A stretch of DNA of 64,000 nt from Cryptomeria japonica. Lineage: Eukaryota > Streptophyta > Pinopsida > Cupressales > Cupressaceae. Below the pieces are notes generated by a model. That model did no database searches, had not been told where the DNA came from, and worked only from the letters and a program-made list of their open reading frames with translations. Shown here piece by piece: positions 12,237 to 23,619 of the stretch. Made by a program: the position numbers and the translations under genes. Location: the NCBI RefSeq assembly GCF_030272615.1, contig NC_081406.1:471872400-471936399 (forward strand), given 5' to 3'. The number at the start of each line of letters is the position of its first letter. Position 1 is the first letter of the stretch.

Positions 12237-12280
12237 GTGTGTGAAAATTATAAGAAAATCACAAAAAGTTAGATTGGAAA

Positions 12281-12320
12281 GATCAGAAGGTTGTGTGTTC
12301 GATTCATGTCGGGTTCACCA
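12281..12320 (-). promoter_or_regulatory. Primer-binding site of A: 40-nt tRNA-Trp 3' half
   Basis: The plus strand ends in GGGTTCACCA two bases before the LTR. It matches 38 of 40 positions of the 3' half of plant tRNA-Trp as I recall it: T arm, variable loop, 3' side of the anticodon stem and base 37. Both mismatches are CpG to TpG changes. Usual primer sites match 12-18 nt. The match stops at the base next to the anticodon. It is not a tRNA gene, since the 5' half is absent. Confidence 0.82.
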
Positions 12321-12322
12321 AA

Positions 12323-13743
12323 TGATGCACGCTGAAAAGGATGCAAGAAACATAAGACAAGTTGTTAGTATTTTTAGTGACAATAAAAAACGAAAGATGA
12401 ATGAAACTATAATCCTAAACATGCATACCAAGAGAGATATAAAACAGATAATGAAGAACATATAAAAACGAAGGAAAGAAACGAAACCCTTCAAGATGCC
12501 CTCCAACATGCTCATAGTTTCTCCTCCCTTGTTCCTCTCCTCTCCAAGTTCCACATGAGTGTAGCCCTCAACTTTTTGCACTATTATGGATGTCTTATGG
12601 AGATTCAAGAGTACGAAAATGATGCACTACTAATTATGCAAATGCAAACAAGCTAATATGAGAGTGTCTTAATTATTCTATGTTAATTTTAACCAAAATA
12701 ACAAAGAAAAATGCTTCTAAATGCTCTCTCAAAATTAGTATAAGTTTGATGCATACAAGATTTCTGGATTTGGATGAAGAAGGAATGGGCTCTATTTATA
12801 GGAAAAATGGAGAAATGGATGGTTGAGATTGAGTAATCTCAACAAGGGTCAGGATTGATGGGTTTATGATCCATGTGAGGGCTTTCAACCCAATCCCAGG
12901 ATGATAATTGTCAACATGAGATGGCTTCATATGAGAAGGAAGAAGCATTAAATGTTTGAGATGACATGAAGGTTACCTTGGGAGGTAAGGTTAGGCTTGA
13001 GTTGATGAATAAAGCTTTTATCCAATGAATAATGTCTTTATCCAATGGACAAAATCCTATGCAAGAGTTAGTGGGGATAACCATGGTCAGAGCAATGAAT
13101 GCTTGAAGAGACCCATGAGTTAAATGAGGGTTAAGTTAAAGGGAAAGTCTCTAACCATGTGGGTGAGTTATGTAAGAGCCATAAATGGTTATGTAAGAAC
13201 CATAAATGGTGTGGAAGACTTTAAGGGTTAACTTGTTGGAGAATAAAAACCTTTAATGCTTTTCAAATACTTTGGAGGCTTTTAGAAGTGACTTCTTTTT
13301 GCTTAGGAATGTGACAATAATTAAGGAGGGTGATTAGGCAAATTAGGAATCGTTTAGAAAAATCTAGAATGGGTTTAGGATGCAAGTGGGTTTGGTGGGT
13401 GAGAGAAAATAGGATTTTTAATTAATATAAAATTACTTTATTTCAACCAAATAGGTGCAACTTGCATTTGTAGGAGAATGAAAGCGGGGGGGGGGGAGGG
13501 GCATAGGGATTTAAATGAAGAAAGGGGGTTAAATTAAATAAATGTGTTTTATTCATTTAATTTATTTTAGAGTGTGTCTTAATGAATTAATTTAAATAAA
13601 TTGAATAATTTATTTAATTAAGAGAAGAAGAGGTTGAGGATGAAATTAATTAAATATTAATTTAATTAAGTGATTATTGATGGTTAAATAATCAAATATA
13701 GTAAATATTCATTTAATTAAGTGGACAGATTTATGTGACTACA
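12323..13743 (-). repeat. 5' LTR of element A
   Basis: 1,421 bp, TG...CA on the minus strand (TGTAGTCACATAAATC to CAGCGTGCATCA). A TATA box TATAAATAG lies on the minus strand at 12792-12800, about 470 bp from the 3' end. The AT-rich first third contains runs of ATTTAATTAA. A diverged copy of the same LTR family is the solo LTR at 28704-30149, which has the same TATA box and the same text around it. Confidence 0.88.
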
Positions 13744-13748
13744 CTTTC

Positions 13749-14078
13749 TATTTAAGTGCATGTTGTGGGTCTTACTGCCAAGTTTTGATGTGTTTAAAGA
13801 GTGCTTGGTCATTATCACATATAGGATATTAAAAATAGAACAAGAAAAGTACAAAAAATCTTATAAATCTATTGTTATATCTTTGTTAGAGGATAACACA
13901 AGGTCAACACTGCTCAGGAACTATGGAGATTTAATATGAAATAAAATAAGAGTATCTAAATAGTAAAAATGTTATATTATTGTTAAATACAAGTTCTTTT
14001 TCCAATGGATACAAGAGAAGTATTGTTAGGAAATGGTATCTCAACCTTGCATTTACGTAAGGTTACTATTTATAGTAA
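13749..14078. other. Old DNA between elements A and C
   Basis: About 330 bp of AT-rich sequence that was contiguous with 3774 on the left (before A) and 20146 on the right (before C). No ORF. It is probably the upstream part of the old copia-type LTR described at 20146-20960. Confidence 0.45.
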
Positions 14079-14083
14079 GTTTT

Positions 14084-14402
14084 TGTAGGATTTGAGAAAT
14101 ACAAGTCCACAAAACCCAAAGAAACTTGCATGCAAGAAACCTGTCACAGAGAAAGAGAGAGAACAAATACAAGGGTTTTGGCTCTGACAAAGTGAAAAGA
14201 TTTATTATCAGAGAAAAATGAATCAAGAATATGACAATAATACAAGAGATCAATCCTTATAAAGGAGATCAACACCAAAAGGAAAACCTAACCCTAAGGT
14301 GAGAGCATTTAATAATTAAATATTAATTATTAAATGACTAATGTATGCATAAAGAGAAATCTTAAGAGGAGAGTAAAGTTAATTAATTACTTTACTCTAA
14401 CA
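14084..14402 (-). repeat. 3' LTR of element C
   Basis: 319 bp; on the minus strand TGTTAGAGTAAAG to AAATCCTACA. It contains CCTTTATAAGG, a plausible TATA region, near 14258-14270. A polypurine tract adjoins it at 14403. Confidence 0.93.
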
Positions 14403-14412
14403 CCCCCCCTTA
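14403..14412 (-). promoter_or_regulatory. Polypurine tract of element C
   Basis: On the minus strand AAGGGGGGG lies directly upstream of the 3' LTR start TGTTAGAG. This is the normal place for plus-strand priming. Confidence 0.85.
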
Positions 14413-14623
14413 AGATGAGCTACAATGCAGCGACAAATAATGCAGAAGAAAGCAAAGGAATTACAATGCAAAAGAGGGTCCTGACAACGAGGTCTGATCA
14501 GGTACCCGAATATAAGAAAATCTCTATAAAGCGGAGTAAAGGAGAAAACCCAGTGGGAAAAAACTCCTCTCCAAAAAGAGATACAGAAACATGCTGAAAA
14601 TAAAACATGAAGGAAGGAAGGCC

Positions 14624-17600
14624 TCACTGAGACCCCCCAAGGACAACCTCCTTCACCCCAAGCATGGAGCGCAACTGAAGATAGCACGGAGATGCCAAAG
14701 GTTTAGTGAAGATGTCTGCAACCTGCTCCTCTGTAGGTATGTACTCCAAGACGAGAGAACCATCCTGAATCAACTGCCTGATGAAGTGCATGTGGATTTC
14801 AATGTGCTTTGTCCGCTGATGCTCCACTGGGTTGTGAGAAATGTGAATGGCACTCTGATTGTCACACCAAAGAATAGTGGGACAATCTGGAGGAAACCCA
14901 AACTCTGTCATCAACTGCCGAAGCCATAAAACCTCCTGACTGGCTAACACTGCTGTTCGGTACTCAGCCTCTGTAGATGATAATGCAATAGCAGACTGCT
15001 TCTTGCAAGACCATGTGATAGGACCAGAACCAAGGCAAAAAACAAAGCCAGAAGTAGACTTCCGATCATTGACATCACCAGCCCAATCGGAATCAGTGAA
15101 GCCAATGATGTGAGGGGATCCTGAAGTGTAGTGAATGCCATAATGTGTGGTGCCCCGAATGTACCTCAAAATACGTTTGGCTGCTTGCCAATGGCTCTCA
15201 TGAGGATCATGGGAGAACCGAGAGACAAGGCCAACTACAAAGGAAAGATCAGGACAAGAATGTGTCAGGTACAATAAACTGCCAACCAACTACCTGTATA
15301 AAGTGGGGTCTACTGAAGAAGTAGAGCAAGTGGAAGACAAAACAACACCTGACTGAAATGGAGTGGGGGCAGAATTGCAATCAAGCATGCCAAATCGCTG
15401 AAGCATATCAAGAGCATACTTCTCCTGAAATATGGAAATCCCATCCGAAGACTGAATAACCTGTAGACCCAGAAAGAAGTGCAAGAGACCAAGATCTATC
15501 ATCTCAAACTGCTCCATCAAAGCTCTCTGAACACTCTGAATCATGGAGGATGAGCTACCTGTAAGGATGAGATCATCTACATATAGCACAAGAATCAAAA
15601 GATCACCCTCCTGACGCTGAATATACACTGTGTGATCGAAATGACAGCGTGTGAAGTGAGAGGAAAGCAAGAAAGAGTCCATCTTCTCATACCAAGCCCC
15701 GGGGGCTTGTTTGAGACCATACAATGAACGGCGAAGTCTGCAAACCAAAGAAGTGTCCTGCACAAATCCCTGAGGCTACTCCATATAGATCTCCTCATGT
15801 ACGTCTCCATGCAAGAAGGCACTCTTCACATCCATCTGAAACACTATCCATCCCTGTGAAGCTGCAAGTGAAAGTACCAGGTGTATAGAATTCATCTTGG
15901 CGACAGGAGCAAAGGTCTTAGAGTAGTCAATACCCTCTACCTGAGAAAACCCCTTCGCAACAAGACGTGCCTTATACTTATCAATAGAACCATCTACAGC
16001 ATACTTGGTACGATACACCCACTTGCACCGAACCAACTTTCCTCCCTTAGGAAGAGGACAAAGATCCCAAGTATGATTCTTCATCAAAGAAGAATACTCC
16101 TCATCCATGGCCCTATCCCACTCAAGGTGACCTGTCACCTCCGAAAAATTTTGAGGATCATCTGAAATGGCATGACTCAAAAGACTAGAACTAGATGTCT
16201 GAGCACGAGTGCGATGAGTATCTGAAGGATCACCTGCCAAAGAACCAGCTGCATCAACAGTATCATGGGCCCATCTCGGCAAAGACGGAGCAACTGGTGG
16301 TGGTGGAGAAGGTGGATCATCATCTACATCATCCTCAAGAGATAAGTAATCCTCAAGAGATGAAGAGGAAGGAGTAGGCAATGAGGGAGAAGCTGGTGAT
16401 GGAGAATCCATCGGAGGATAGCGCTCATCAAACTAGACATCCCGCCGAAATAGGACCTCTCTGGAATTAGGATCAAACAACCTGTATGCCTTAACATCCT
16501 CATAGTAGCCAACAAATATGAGTGGTCGGCTCTTCCTCTCCATGGCGTTCCACTGAGCATCAAGAATAAATGCCCAAGCCTCACTACCAAAAACTCGGAA
16601 TGTAGAAACATCAGGCTTGACATGGGTCCAAGCCTCCTCAGGAGTCATATGTCGCAATGCCTTATGAGGCATCCGATTCTGAATATAATTGGCACAATTG
16701 ACTGCCTCAGCCCAAAATGAAGAACTCATAGCGCGAGACTGTATCATACAATTTTCCATCTCCCGTAAGGTTCTGTTCTTTCTCTTAGCAACACCATTCT
16801 GCTAAGGGGTGTAAGGAATTGTAAACTAATGCTGTAAATCATGCTCAGTGCAAAAATCTCTGAAAGCCTGATTTACATACTCCCCCCCATTATCTATGCG
16901 TATCCTCCTGATTGAAAGTCCAGATTGCTTCTCCACAAATGTCTTAAAAATCCTGAAGGAGTCAAAGACAACCGACTTGTACTTAAGAAAGTACACCCAT
17001 GTACGTCTGGAGAAGTCATCAAGAAAAGTGAGCACATAATGGGCCCCTGAAAAGGAAGTAGTCGGAAAGGACATAAGATCACTGTGTACCAATTCTAGGG
17101 CTGCCCTAGCACGAGAGGCTCAACCCTTAGGAAAAGGATCTCGATGATGTTTGCCAAGGACACAACCACGACATACACCATCCGTACAAGAAATCTGTGG
17201 AAGCCCAATCACAAGTGCCTATGTACTCATCTGCTATAGATATCTGTAATTGACATGGCCAAAACGCTCATGCCAAAGCCTGCTCACTGAATCTGCATGA
17301 GCTATGAGAGAGGAACCAATAGTGTCTGAACTCTCAAAGCCATCAAAACTATATAAGTGAGATGCAAAATCCACACTCCCAGTAGCCACAACCAAGTTAG
17401 GATCATGAAGATCTCAAATAACCACATCATGAGGTGAGAACTCAACTGTCTTACCAGAGCCAGAGTGGCAAATCTGATAAACGGATAAAAGGTTTGTCGA
17501 AATGTCAGGAACCAAAAGTACATCCTGTAGATAACCACCATCCAATGAAATAGTACCGGAACCCTGAATGAAAAGTTGTGCTGAGTCACCAACTGCAATA

Positions 17601-18652
17601 TGTCTAGTGCCTGTAGGGGCAAGGGCGGTGACCAAATCCTCTGTGTGTGTCATATGGTGAGAGGCACCAGAATCTAGAATCCAAGTGGATGCGGAGGACA
17701 TTGCTCGTGCAGAAAGAGCATGACCTTTCCCTGTGGGTTGTGAAGGAGGCTGAGGTGCACTGATATTATGCTGCTGCATGGCTTCCTCCAAAGCCTCTAA
17801 ATGTTTCCAACACCTGGAAACAAGATGTCCTTCCTTGCCACAAAAACTACAAGGATCACTACATTTCTTCTTAGTCTTGGAGGAAGACTCACCAGACTTT
17901 GAAGATTTGCCCTGTTTAGAAGTGGACTGTGGTTTTGAATCAAACTTAGGTGGTGGCTTGGAGGGATTCTCACTAGCCTCTGAATCTTTCTTAGGCTTCG
18001 ATTTCTGCTTCTGTTTTCCTTTGGAGGACTGGGCTACCAATGCTTGGTTCTGTGAACCTGAAAGTGAATCCAACTGCTTAAGCTTAGCTTGCTCACGAGT
18101 CAGACGATCACAAAAGACCTCAAAAGAAGACATGACATGTCAAGCACCCAAGGCATCCATGGTGGAATAGAAGGTCGAAGAGAAGATCTGAAATGGACCC
18201 CGAAGCTTGGAGAGGATCAGGAAAATGCACTCTGTATCAGTCTTAGTCTTACCACAACCCTGCAAGATAGATCGTTGCTGTTTGAACTTCATCAGAAAGT
18301 CCTCAATAGAGGGAAACAAATCAGGTACCAAGGAAGTTAACTCTGCCTCAAGCTGCAAAGCTCTGAACTCGTTGACAGTACCAAAAAGTCCTTCAAACTT
18401 GGTCCAAATGGCTCGAGGAGTGAGACAACCCAAAAGATGAAACTGGAGACTGTCGGAAATGTGTAAAGCCATTAATCCCATAGCCTGATCCATATTGTTT
18501 CTGTGCTACATAACCTCAAAGGGACGTGTCAACTGAGGTTGAGTCTCATCCAAACAGAACCATAACCCTCGAGACTAGAGAAGAGTCATCATGCGACCTT
18601 TCCAAGTGTGGTAATTATGCAGTGTGAGAGATTCAATAGGTCTGTCTGCCAT
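14624..18652 (-). pseudogene. gag-pol: Copia gag-pol polyprotein of element C (11 nonsense codons)
   Basis: One frame of 1,342 residues. Gag starts at ATG 18652 (MADRPIESLTLHNYHTWKGR), with a zinc knuckle CSFCGKEGHLVSRC near 17850. Protease follows with ILDSGASHHMT near 17670. Integrase spans about 16440-17330: the C..C pair CTDGVCRGC near 17180, the first Asp in LVHSDLM, the second Asp in RIDNGGEY, and the Glu region reading NGVAKRKNRTL, where the usual Glu (GVAERKNR) is Lys. RT spans about 15290-16100 with KARLVAKGFSQ, DVKSAFLHGD and the YVDD box (LYVDDLIL). RNase H at 14624-15289 has DSDWAGD, SSTEAEYR and the C-terminal VADIFTKPL. Eleven in-frame stops, 8 TAG and 3 TGA, break it; no frameshift. 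Confidence 0.95.
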
Positions 18653-18659
18653 CCTGTGA

Positions 18660-19185
18660 ACTGTGCCTCAACTGCTCTGAATTTTTTGAATTATTATTAA
18701 GTGGTCTTTCAGAACTAGACAGAAGATGCAGAAGGGGTTTGGTTGTTTGTTTTGGTGTTTGTAGATTCTGGTTTTCTGATGTAAATAACAGAAAGCAAGA
18801 AAAAAACACCCCCCCACAATGCAAAAAACTAATCCCCAGTACAAACTGAAAGCCAGAAAATGATAGAAAGCAGTAACTAGGTGAGACAAAATTTTGAGCA
18901 CCTGAAGAATTTACTGATGAAATAGACTATAGATCTGGAAAGAGCACAGAACCACCTTTCTGACGCCTATTCACTTTCGAAAAATGGAGCAAAAATGAGC
19001 AAGTTATGCCCCTCGGAGTGCAAAAAAGCTCATCGGACTTTGACTACGAAAAAAGGCAATCAAACTGGAGAAATATGAAAAAATTCCTGCACTATTAGAA
19101 CAGGCTTGGAGTCGGCTTTCCAACGCCTATTTGTTTTCGAAAAATGGAGATCGGACGCCCGATTTATGCCCGATTGTGTAAAACA
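18660..19185 (-). other. Leader of element C, gag-proximal part
   Basis: Untranslated leader. It carries a degenerate duplication: the phrase ACGCCTATT followed by TTTCGAAAAATGGAG occurs near 18964-18985 and again near 19121-19147. No ORF with a signature; the 63-77 codon frames at 18633-18901 look accidental. Confidence 0.6.
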
Positions 19186-19470
19186 GCTCCGAAAAGGCCC
19201 AAAGGGGCCCTTAGAGCCCTCAAGGGCTTAAAAAAATAGGCCCCTGGTCCTCTGGGCGACCAGGAGCTGGAGTAGGGGGTTGGAGGCGCGGGGGCAGCGC
19301 AGGGGCGGTGCCACTGGTTCGGGCAGAGAGCGGGAGGCGCACGGGCGGCGGGCTTCGCCGGCGGCGTGGCAGTGGCTGCCTGGCCATGACCGATGGAAAC
19401 AGCCAGCGACGGTGGCCGAGCGGTGGCCGTCGGGCTGCACACCAGCGGCGCGCAGGTTTAAAACTGGCTG
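19186..19470. other. GC- and CpG-rich block in the leader of element C
   Basis: About 285 bp far richer in G, C and CpG than anything else in the window (runs such as GGCGCGGGGGCAGCGC). On the minus (sense) strand a 92-codon ORF, 19164-19442, gives an Ala/Pro-rich peptide with no recognised domain; the other frames are open too, so coding is doubtful. It could be a captured piece of host sequence or a structured leader. It is odd because the coding part of the same element shows heavy loss of methylatable cytosines. Confidence 0.6.
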
Positions 19471-19808
19471 CGCCCTTTTTGGTAAAAAAAAACGTTGTTT
19501 TTTAAAAAAAAATTTATTTTTTTTAATTTTTCACACCTCGAACTGCGTGCCCTGGGGCCGTACGGCCTTGGGGCAAATTTTTTTTTGCCTTCTAGAGCAA
19601 CTGTGTCCAAATCGGACGACTTTTATATGAAAATAGGGGTTTTTGGGCACTGCGAGCTCAACAGTGAGGTTCGTTTGGGCTCAAAGTGCACCAAAAAAAA
19701 AGTACCCCCTATTCCAAAATAAAAAAATAGAAGACAAACATAGATCTAATGCAGCCAAAACCTAGATCTCAAAATCTTTCAAAAGTCTGAACAAGCTGTA
19801 GCAGATAT

Positions 19809-19821
19809 GGCTCTGATACCA
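19809..19821 (-). promoter_or_regulatory. Primer-binding site of element C (initiator tRNA-Met)
   Basis: Minus strand TGGTATCAGAGCC, the standard plant copia site complementary to the 3' end of initiator tRNA-Met. It touches the 5' LTR end (TACA) with no gap. Complementarity ends after about 14 nt, unlike the sites in A and D. Confidence 0.95.
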
Positions 19822-20140
19822 TGTAGGATTTGAGAAATACAAATCCATAGAACCCAAAGAAACCTGCATGCAAGAAACCTGTCACAGAGAAAGAGAGAGA
19901 ACGAATACAAGGGTTTGGGCTCTGACAAAGTGAAAAGATTTATTATTAAAGAAAAATGAATCAAGAATATGACAATAATACAAGAGATCAATCCTTATAA
20001 AGGAGATCAACACCGAAAGGAAAACCTAACCCTAAGGTGAGAGCATTTAATAATTAAATATTAATTATTAAATGACTAATGCATGCATAAAGAGAAATCT
20101 TAAGAGGAGAGTAAAGTTAATTAATTACTTTACTCTAACA
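19822..20140 (-). repeat. 5' LTR of element C
   Basis: 319 bp, same length as the 3' copy, with 10 differences. CCTTTATAAGG near 19993-20003 on the minus strand is the likely TATA region. It is followed on the right by the target duplication GTTTT. Confidence 0.93.
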
Positions 20141-20145
20141 GTTTT

Positions 20146-20960
20146 CATTTGAGCATGAATCGGTTTGAAATTTTTCCCAAAGCTTCGAGTTGTCTAGCTA
20201 AGCATTTTGGTAAATTTTTCTTGCAAGATCATGTCTAGATATGTAGATATTAATTTTTTTGTTTTCAAAAGTTATGAATGAAAGTATTAGAGTCAATATT
20301 GAGGGCTTTAGAGGCTCTAAAATGGCTCTAAAGTGTCTATAACCGGCATATCTATTTATATATTTATAGTGAATGTCGCGATCTTTCCAATGCTTCAGAC
20401 ACCCGATTCAAAAGTTATGGCCTCTGAAAGTTTGGTCTCTTGAAATAGAAAATATAAAAATGTGTGGAACACATAAATGAGCTGTAAAATGAAGGTACAC
20501 ATTTTGATGTGTATTTTGACACATCATAGGGAATCTAGGATTGAAGATAAATTAGGTTTCACTTTATTGGGTGGTTTAAGACCATGGTTATGTAATACCG
20601 TTTGACAATTTCATTATTGTTTCTCCTATATATGAGGTGCGTAAGATGGAGGTTATGTGTAAGACTCTTATAGCTATCGAGTTACTTATAAATCTCTGGT
20701 TGGTGACAATCCTATGAAAAGCTTTCTCTACAACTATATTGTAATATGTTATTGATTTTTGAATAATAAATTGTGCGGCTTTTGGAGTGTGGGGTTTTTA
20801 TCCCAAAAGGGTTTTCCTCATGTAAATAATTGCATTGTGGTATGCATGTTATTTATGTTTATTTATGTTTATTTATGTCAAGTTTATGTAACTATTGTAA
20901 TGATCTATACAAAATTTTGCATTACCCTCCTCTCAATATTAGTGTAGGAAATTTTTTCGC
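20146..20960 (+). repeat. Old copia-type LTR remnant
   Basis: The text near 20786-20825 (GTGGGGTTTTTATCCC, then GGGTTTTCCTCATGTAAAT) is the kind of motif found shortly downstream of the transcription start in many plant copia LTRs; compare TTTTCCTCATTGAGGTTTTCC near 41055 in element E. A TATA-like CTATATATGAGG lies near 20629. The upstream part of this LTR appears to be split off into 13749-14078 and possibly 3300-3774 by the insertions of C and A. Exact ends not found. Confidence 0.5.
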
Positions 20961-22472
20961 TACTTAACTTCCTTACAAGTATATGCCAAACTATTTTAAA
21001 AAATTGTCAAACCATAGTGTTGTTGATACTCTATAAGGATGAGTCGGTCTAAAGATTATAAAATTGTATCTAAAGGTTTCTTGGAAACATCATTGTTATG
21101 AAATAGAGAAAACTATTTTGTATTACCTAAGATGGATCTAATGTTCAAGAAGGTAAATCATTTCATCCCCTTGATGAACAAATGGCACATTAATATGTTG
21201 AAATGATGATCAAATTACCAATAAGAAAACATAGATAGAGATTTACCATAATCCTTTCTTACATACCATTAGAGTTGGAGCTTTTGTTCTCTAAGTATGT
21301 TTGTGATGTGATGCAATGATAGTAAAAAGAAGCACATGCACTTTTAATAGATTTTGAGAATCAATGGTAGTAAAAAATTTGAAGTGACAGGTCTAAGAAA
21401 ACATTGGATGATCTCATACGTCGAATGGCTATCAAAGATAGCTAGAAATGTAAGTGACAATCAAAATTTTGAGGTCATAAGTCCATAAAAAGAATAAAGA
21501 GAGAGTCCCATGATTTTTAACAACCTTCTCAAGTAATGCATAGCAATGGTACTAGAAGATCAAAAGCATATGATGACATGAAATTAGTTTAAGGGATATA
21601 TTTAATTGATGAAAATAGAGTAGGGAAATTCACAATCTAGGCTATATAAACTAGGATATTCACCTATTTCCACCTTAAACATTAAAGGGGGAGAATGAGC
21701 CTAATAGATCCAACCTCCTTTCTATTGAGAAAGAGGATTGAATATTGATTGGATTTTGTTCCCCCTTTTGTTTGTGTCAAAGATGCAATTAAGAGAGAGT
21801 AATTTGGAAGCTAGATCTAGGATGAATGATAGAGAATTGACATAATATAGTAGGAACAACAAGTTACAAAGAAAGAATGCATACACAAAGCTAATTCTAG
21901 GTAAAAGAAATAGAGAAGCACTTGTGCTAGTAAATTCATCTCAAAAGTGTAAGACTGTGTGGCTCTAGGCATCTTGGTCCCTATTATTAGATGAAATCAG
22001 GCAGGAATATTTTAATGTTACTCAGAGTCTATTACTAGAAGTTTGCAAAAAATTGTAGGGATCGTGTGGTACTGAGCGACTTGGTCCTCTGAATTTTGCC
22101 TTTGCAAAAGTCAAAACCGATTGTTGTTCTCTCCTCTATCAAAATCTCAGTTCGTGATGAGAATGATGTTATAATCATGAATGTGGATGAAAAATAGAAC
22201 CCACACAACCTTTGACATCCCCTATAGGTTTTGAAGCTCCAATTCAATGAAAGCATATGACTCCAATAAGTCCTCTACCAAACTAGTCAAAGTATGTCGT
22301 GTCACATCTCTTATAAGACTCTCTAGGTTTGTGGGTGAAGGGATGCTTGCCAAACCATAAGGATCATCAAAAGTCACTATTGTGGTGTTGTAAATGAAGA
22401 TCTAGAACATGGATGAATCATCAAATACTGTCTTACATGATCATTAGATATCGAAGTGGTTGCCACTGCAAT
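20961..22472. other. Decayed DNA between elements C and D
   Basis: No readable ORF. A polypurine-tract-like AAAGGGGGAGAATG at about 21688-21701 resembles the 3' region of copia elements such as E and hints at a dead copia body here. Before D inserted, the right end was contiguous with 39883. Confidence 0.4.
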
Positions 22473-22477
22473 ATTAC

Positions 22478-23586
22478 TGTGTGTGTGAAATTTGGGGAAC
22501 CTGCAAGGGCACAAACACTTCAATAAACCATTATTTGCTTGGGTTAGCTAATCAAAAACAACAAAATTAAATCCATTGCAAGTCGGCTTATTGCCTCCTA
22601 GAAAGTGCGAGTGTGGATTTCTCTCAGATTGCTATGCTATCGAATGACTAGACTACACTCAAACAAAGGATTTTTAAATGCATGCAACTGGGCGAATGCA
22701 AGATTAATGATTGAATGAAAGATTAATTGATTAAGCGAAATGAGATTATCAAGCTAAATGATCAAAGCTCTAAATGAAGCTAAGCTAGATTATATGCAAG
22801 AAATTGAATCTAGATAAGAGAAATGAATCTAAGCTAATGAACTAGAAGTCTAAATAATTATAAGATTAAATGAAAGCTAAATGAAAACTAAGTTGATTGA
22901 TGAATTAAATATGCAAAGCTTCTTCAAAATTTCCTCAATAAACTGCAACACAATATTAGCATAAGAACGATGTAAAAATCTTCTATGCTGATTGAAGAAT
23001 GAGAGCCTGAATTTATAGGAAAATCAAGAGGGAGACCAAAGGTCAGGATTGATCTTTAATGAATGGTCAAGATCGATTTGAAGGAAGCACAATCCAGGTG
23101 AAATGATTTGATTGGACAATTTAATTCCATTTTGGAGAGATAAGATTGAGTTCAAATTAGCAACTCAGATTCTTTCCATTTTTCTTGAGTTTAGTCAATT
23201 TGTTTCCTTTTTTGAATTTTTGTGCTCATAATTTCCATTTTATTTTTCAAATTAATTTCTCTTTCTTGATTTGTTTCCTTTATTTGAAGATTTATGGCAA
23301 TTTTTATTTATTTATTAAATATGCAAAAGATATTTAATTAAATAAGTGAGATATTTGATTTTAAAAAGATTTTCTATTTTGAATTTAATCAATTAATTAA
23401 ATGAGAATTTAATTAATTTTAATTTCCATGTTGCATTTTTATACCTTAGGAATTAATTAAGCAGGCTCTCATGATTGATTTAAATTGATTATTTGATTCA
23501 GGACCTTGATGAATTTTATTGAATTTAAGCACATTAGTCGAGATTAGGGGCCCATGGTTTTGGATGACCATTTTTAGGGTATTAAA
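22478..23586 (-). repeat. 3' LTR of element D
   Basis: About 1,109 bp, matching 38772-39877. The outer end is TGTGTGTGTGAAATTTG on the plus strand. The inner end should read TATTACA but is TATTAAA here, so the terminal dinucleotide has mutated. The minus strand carries TATAAATTC near 22998-23006, a likely TATA box. The middle is full of AAGCTAAATGA-like repeats. Confidence 0.9.
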
Positions 23587-23600
23587 TTTTCCCCTCTTTG
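23587..23600 (-). promoter_or_regulatory. Polypurine tract of element D
   Basis: CAAAGAGGGGAAAA on the minus strand, directly before the 3' LTR. Confidence 0.8.
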
Positions 23601-23619
23601 AATTGATGTGCGAGCAACA

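Larger units (their letters stand above)
3780..13743 (-). mobile_element. Element A: Tat-type gypsy LTR element, pol deleted
   Basis: Minus-strand LTR retrotransposon. The flanking 5-bp duplication CTTTC (3775-3779 and 13744-13748) fixes both ends. In transcription order it holds a full 1.4-kb 5' LTR (12323-13743), a tRNA-Trp primer site, a 2.8-kb leader with a tandem repeat and a small conserved ORF, and gag. Gag runs straight into a 450-bp LTR tail (3780-4229), so pol and most of the 3' LTR are gone. Gag is also split by solo LTR B. Gag and leader resemble those of element D, placing A in the same broad gypsy group. Without B the remnant is about 6 kb and cannot move by itself. Confidence 0.88.
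14084..20140 (-). mobile_element. Element C: structurally complete Ty1/copia element
   Basis: 6,057 bp on the minus strand with 319-bp LTRs, a 5-bp duplication GTTTT (14079-14083 and 20141-20145), an initiator-Met primer site and a polypurine tract. One gag-protease-integrase-RT-RNase H reading frame fills 14624-18652 without frameshifts. The two LTRs differ at 10 of 319 bases by hand count, 9 of them transitions, making this the youngest datable element here. It is dead through nonsense codons only. The 1.15-kb leader includes a GC-rich block. Domain order (integrase before RT) is diagnostic of copia. Confidence 0.95.

Noticed and set aside
12281-12320. Possible tRNA-Trp gene
   Set aside because: Only the 3' half is present, with CCA encoded and an LTR starting two bases later; it is a primer-binding site.
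17778-18170. 130-codon plus-strand ORF
   Set aside because: Shadow of the copia gag and zinc-knuckle frame on the minus strand.
19164-19442. Ala/Pro-rich 92-codon ORF as a gene
   Set aside because: Other frames and the opposite strand are equally open because of high GC; kept only as part of the GC-rich block.
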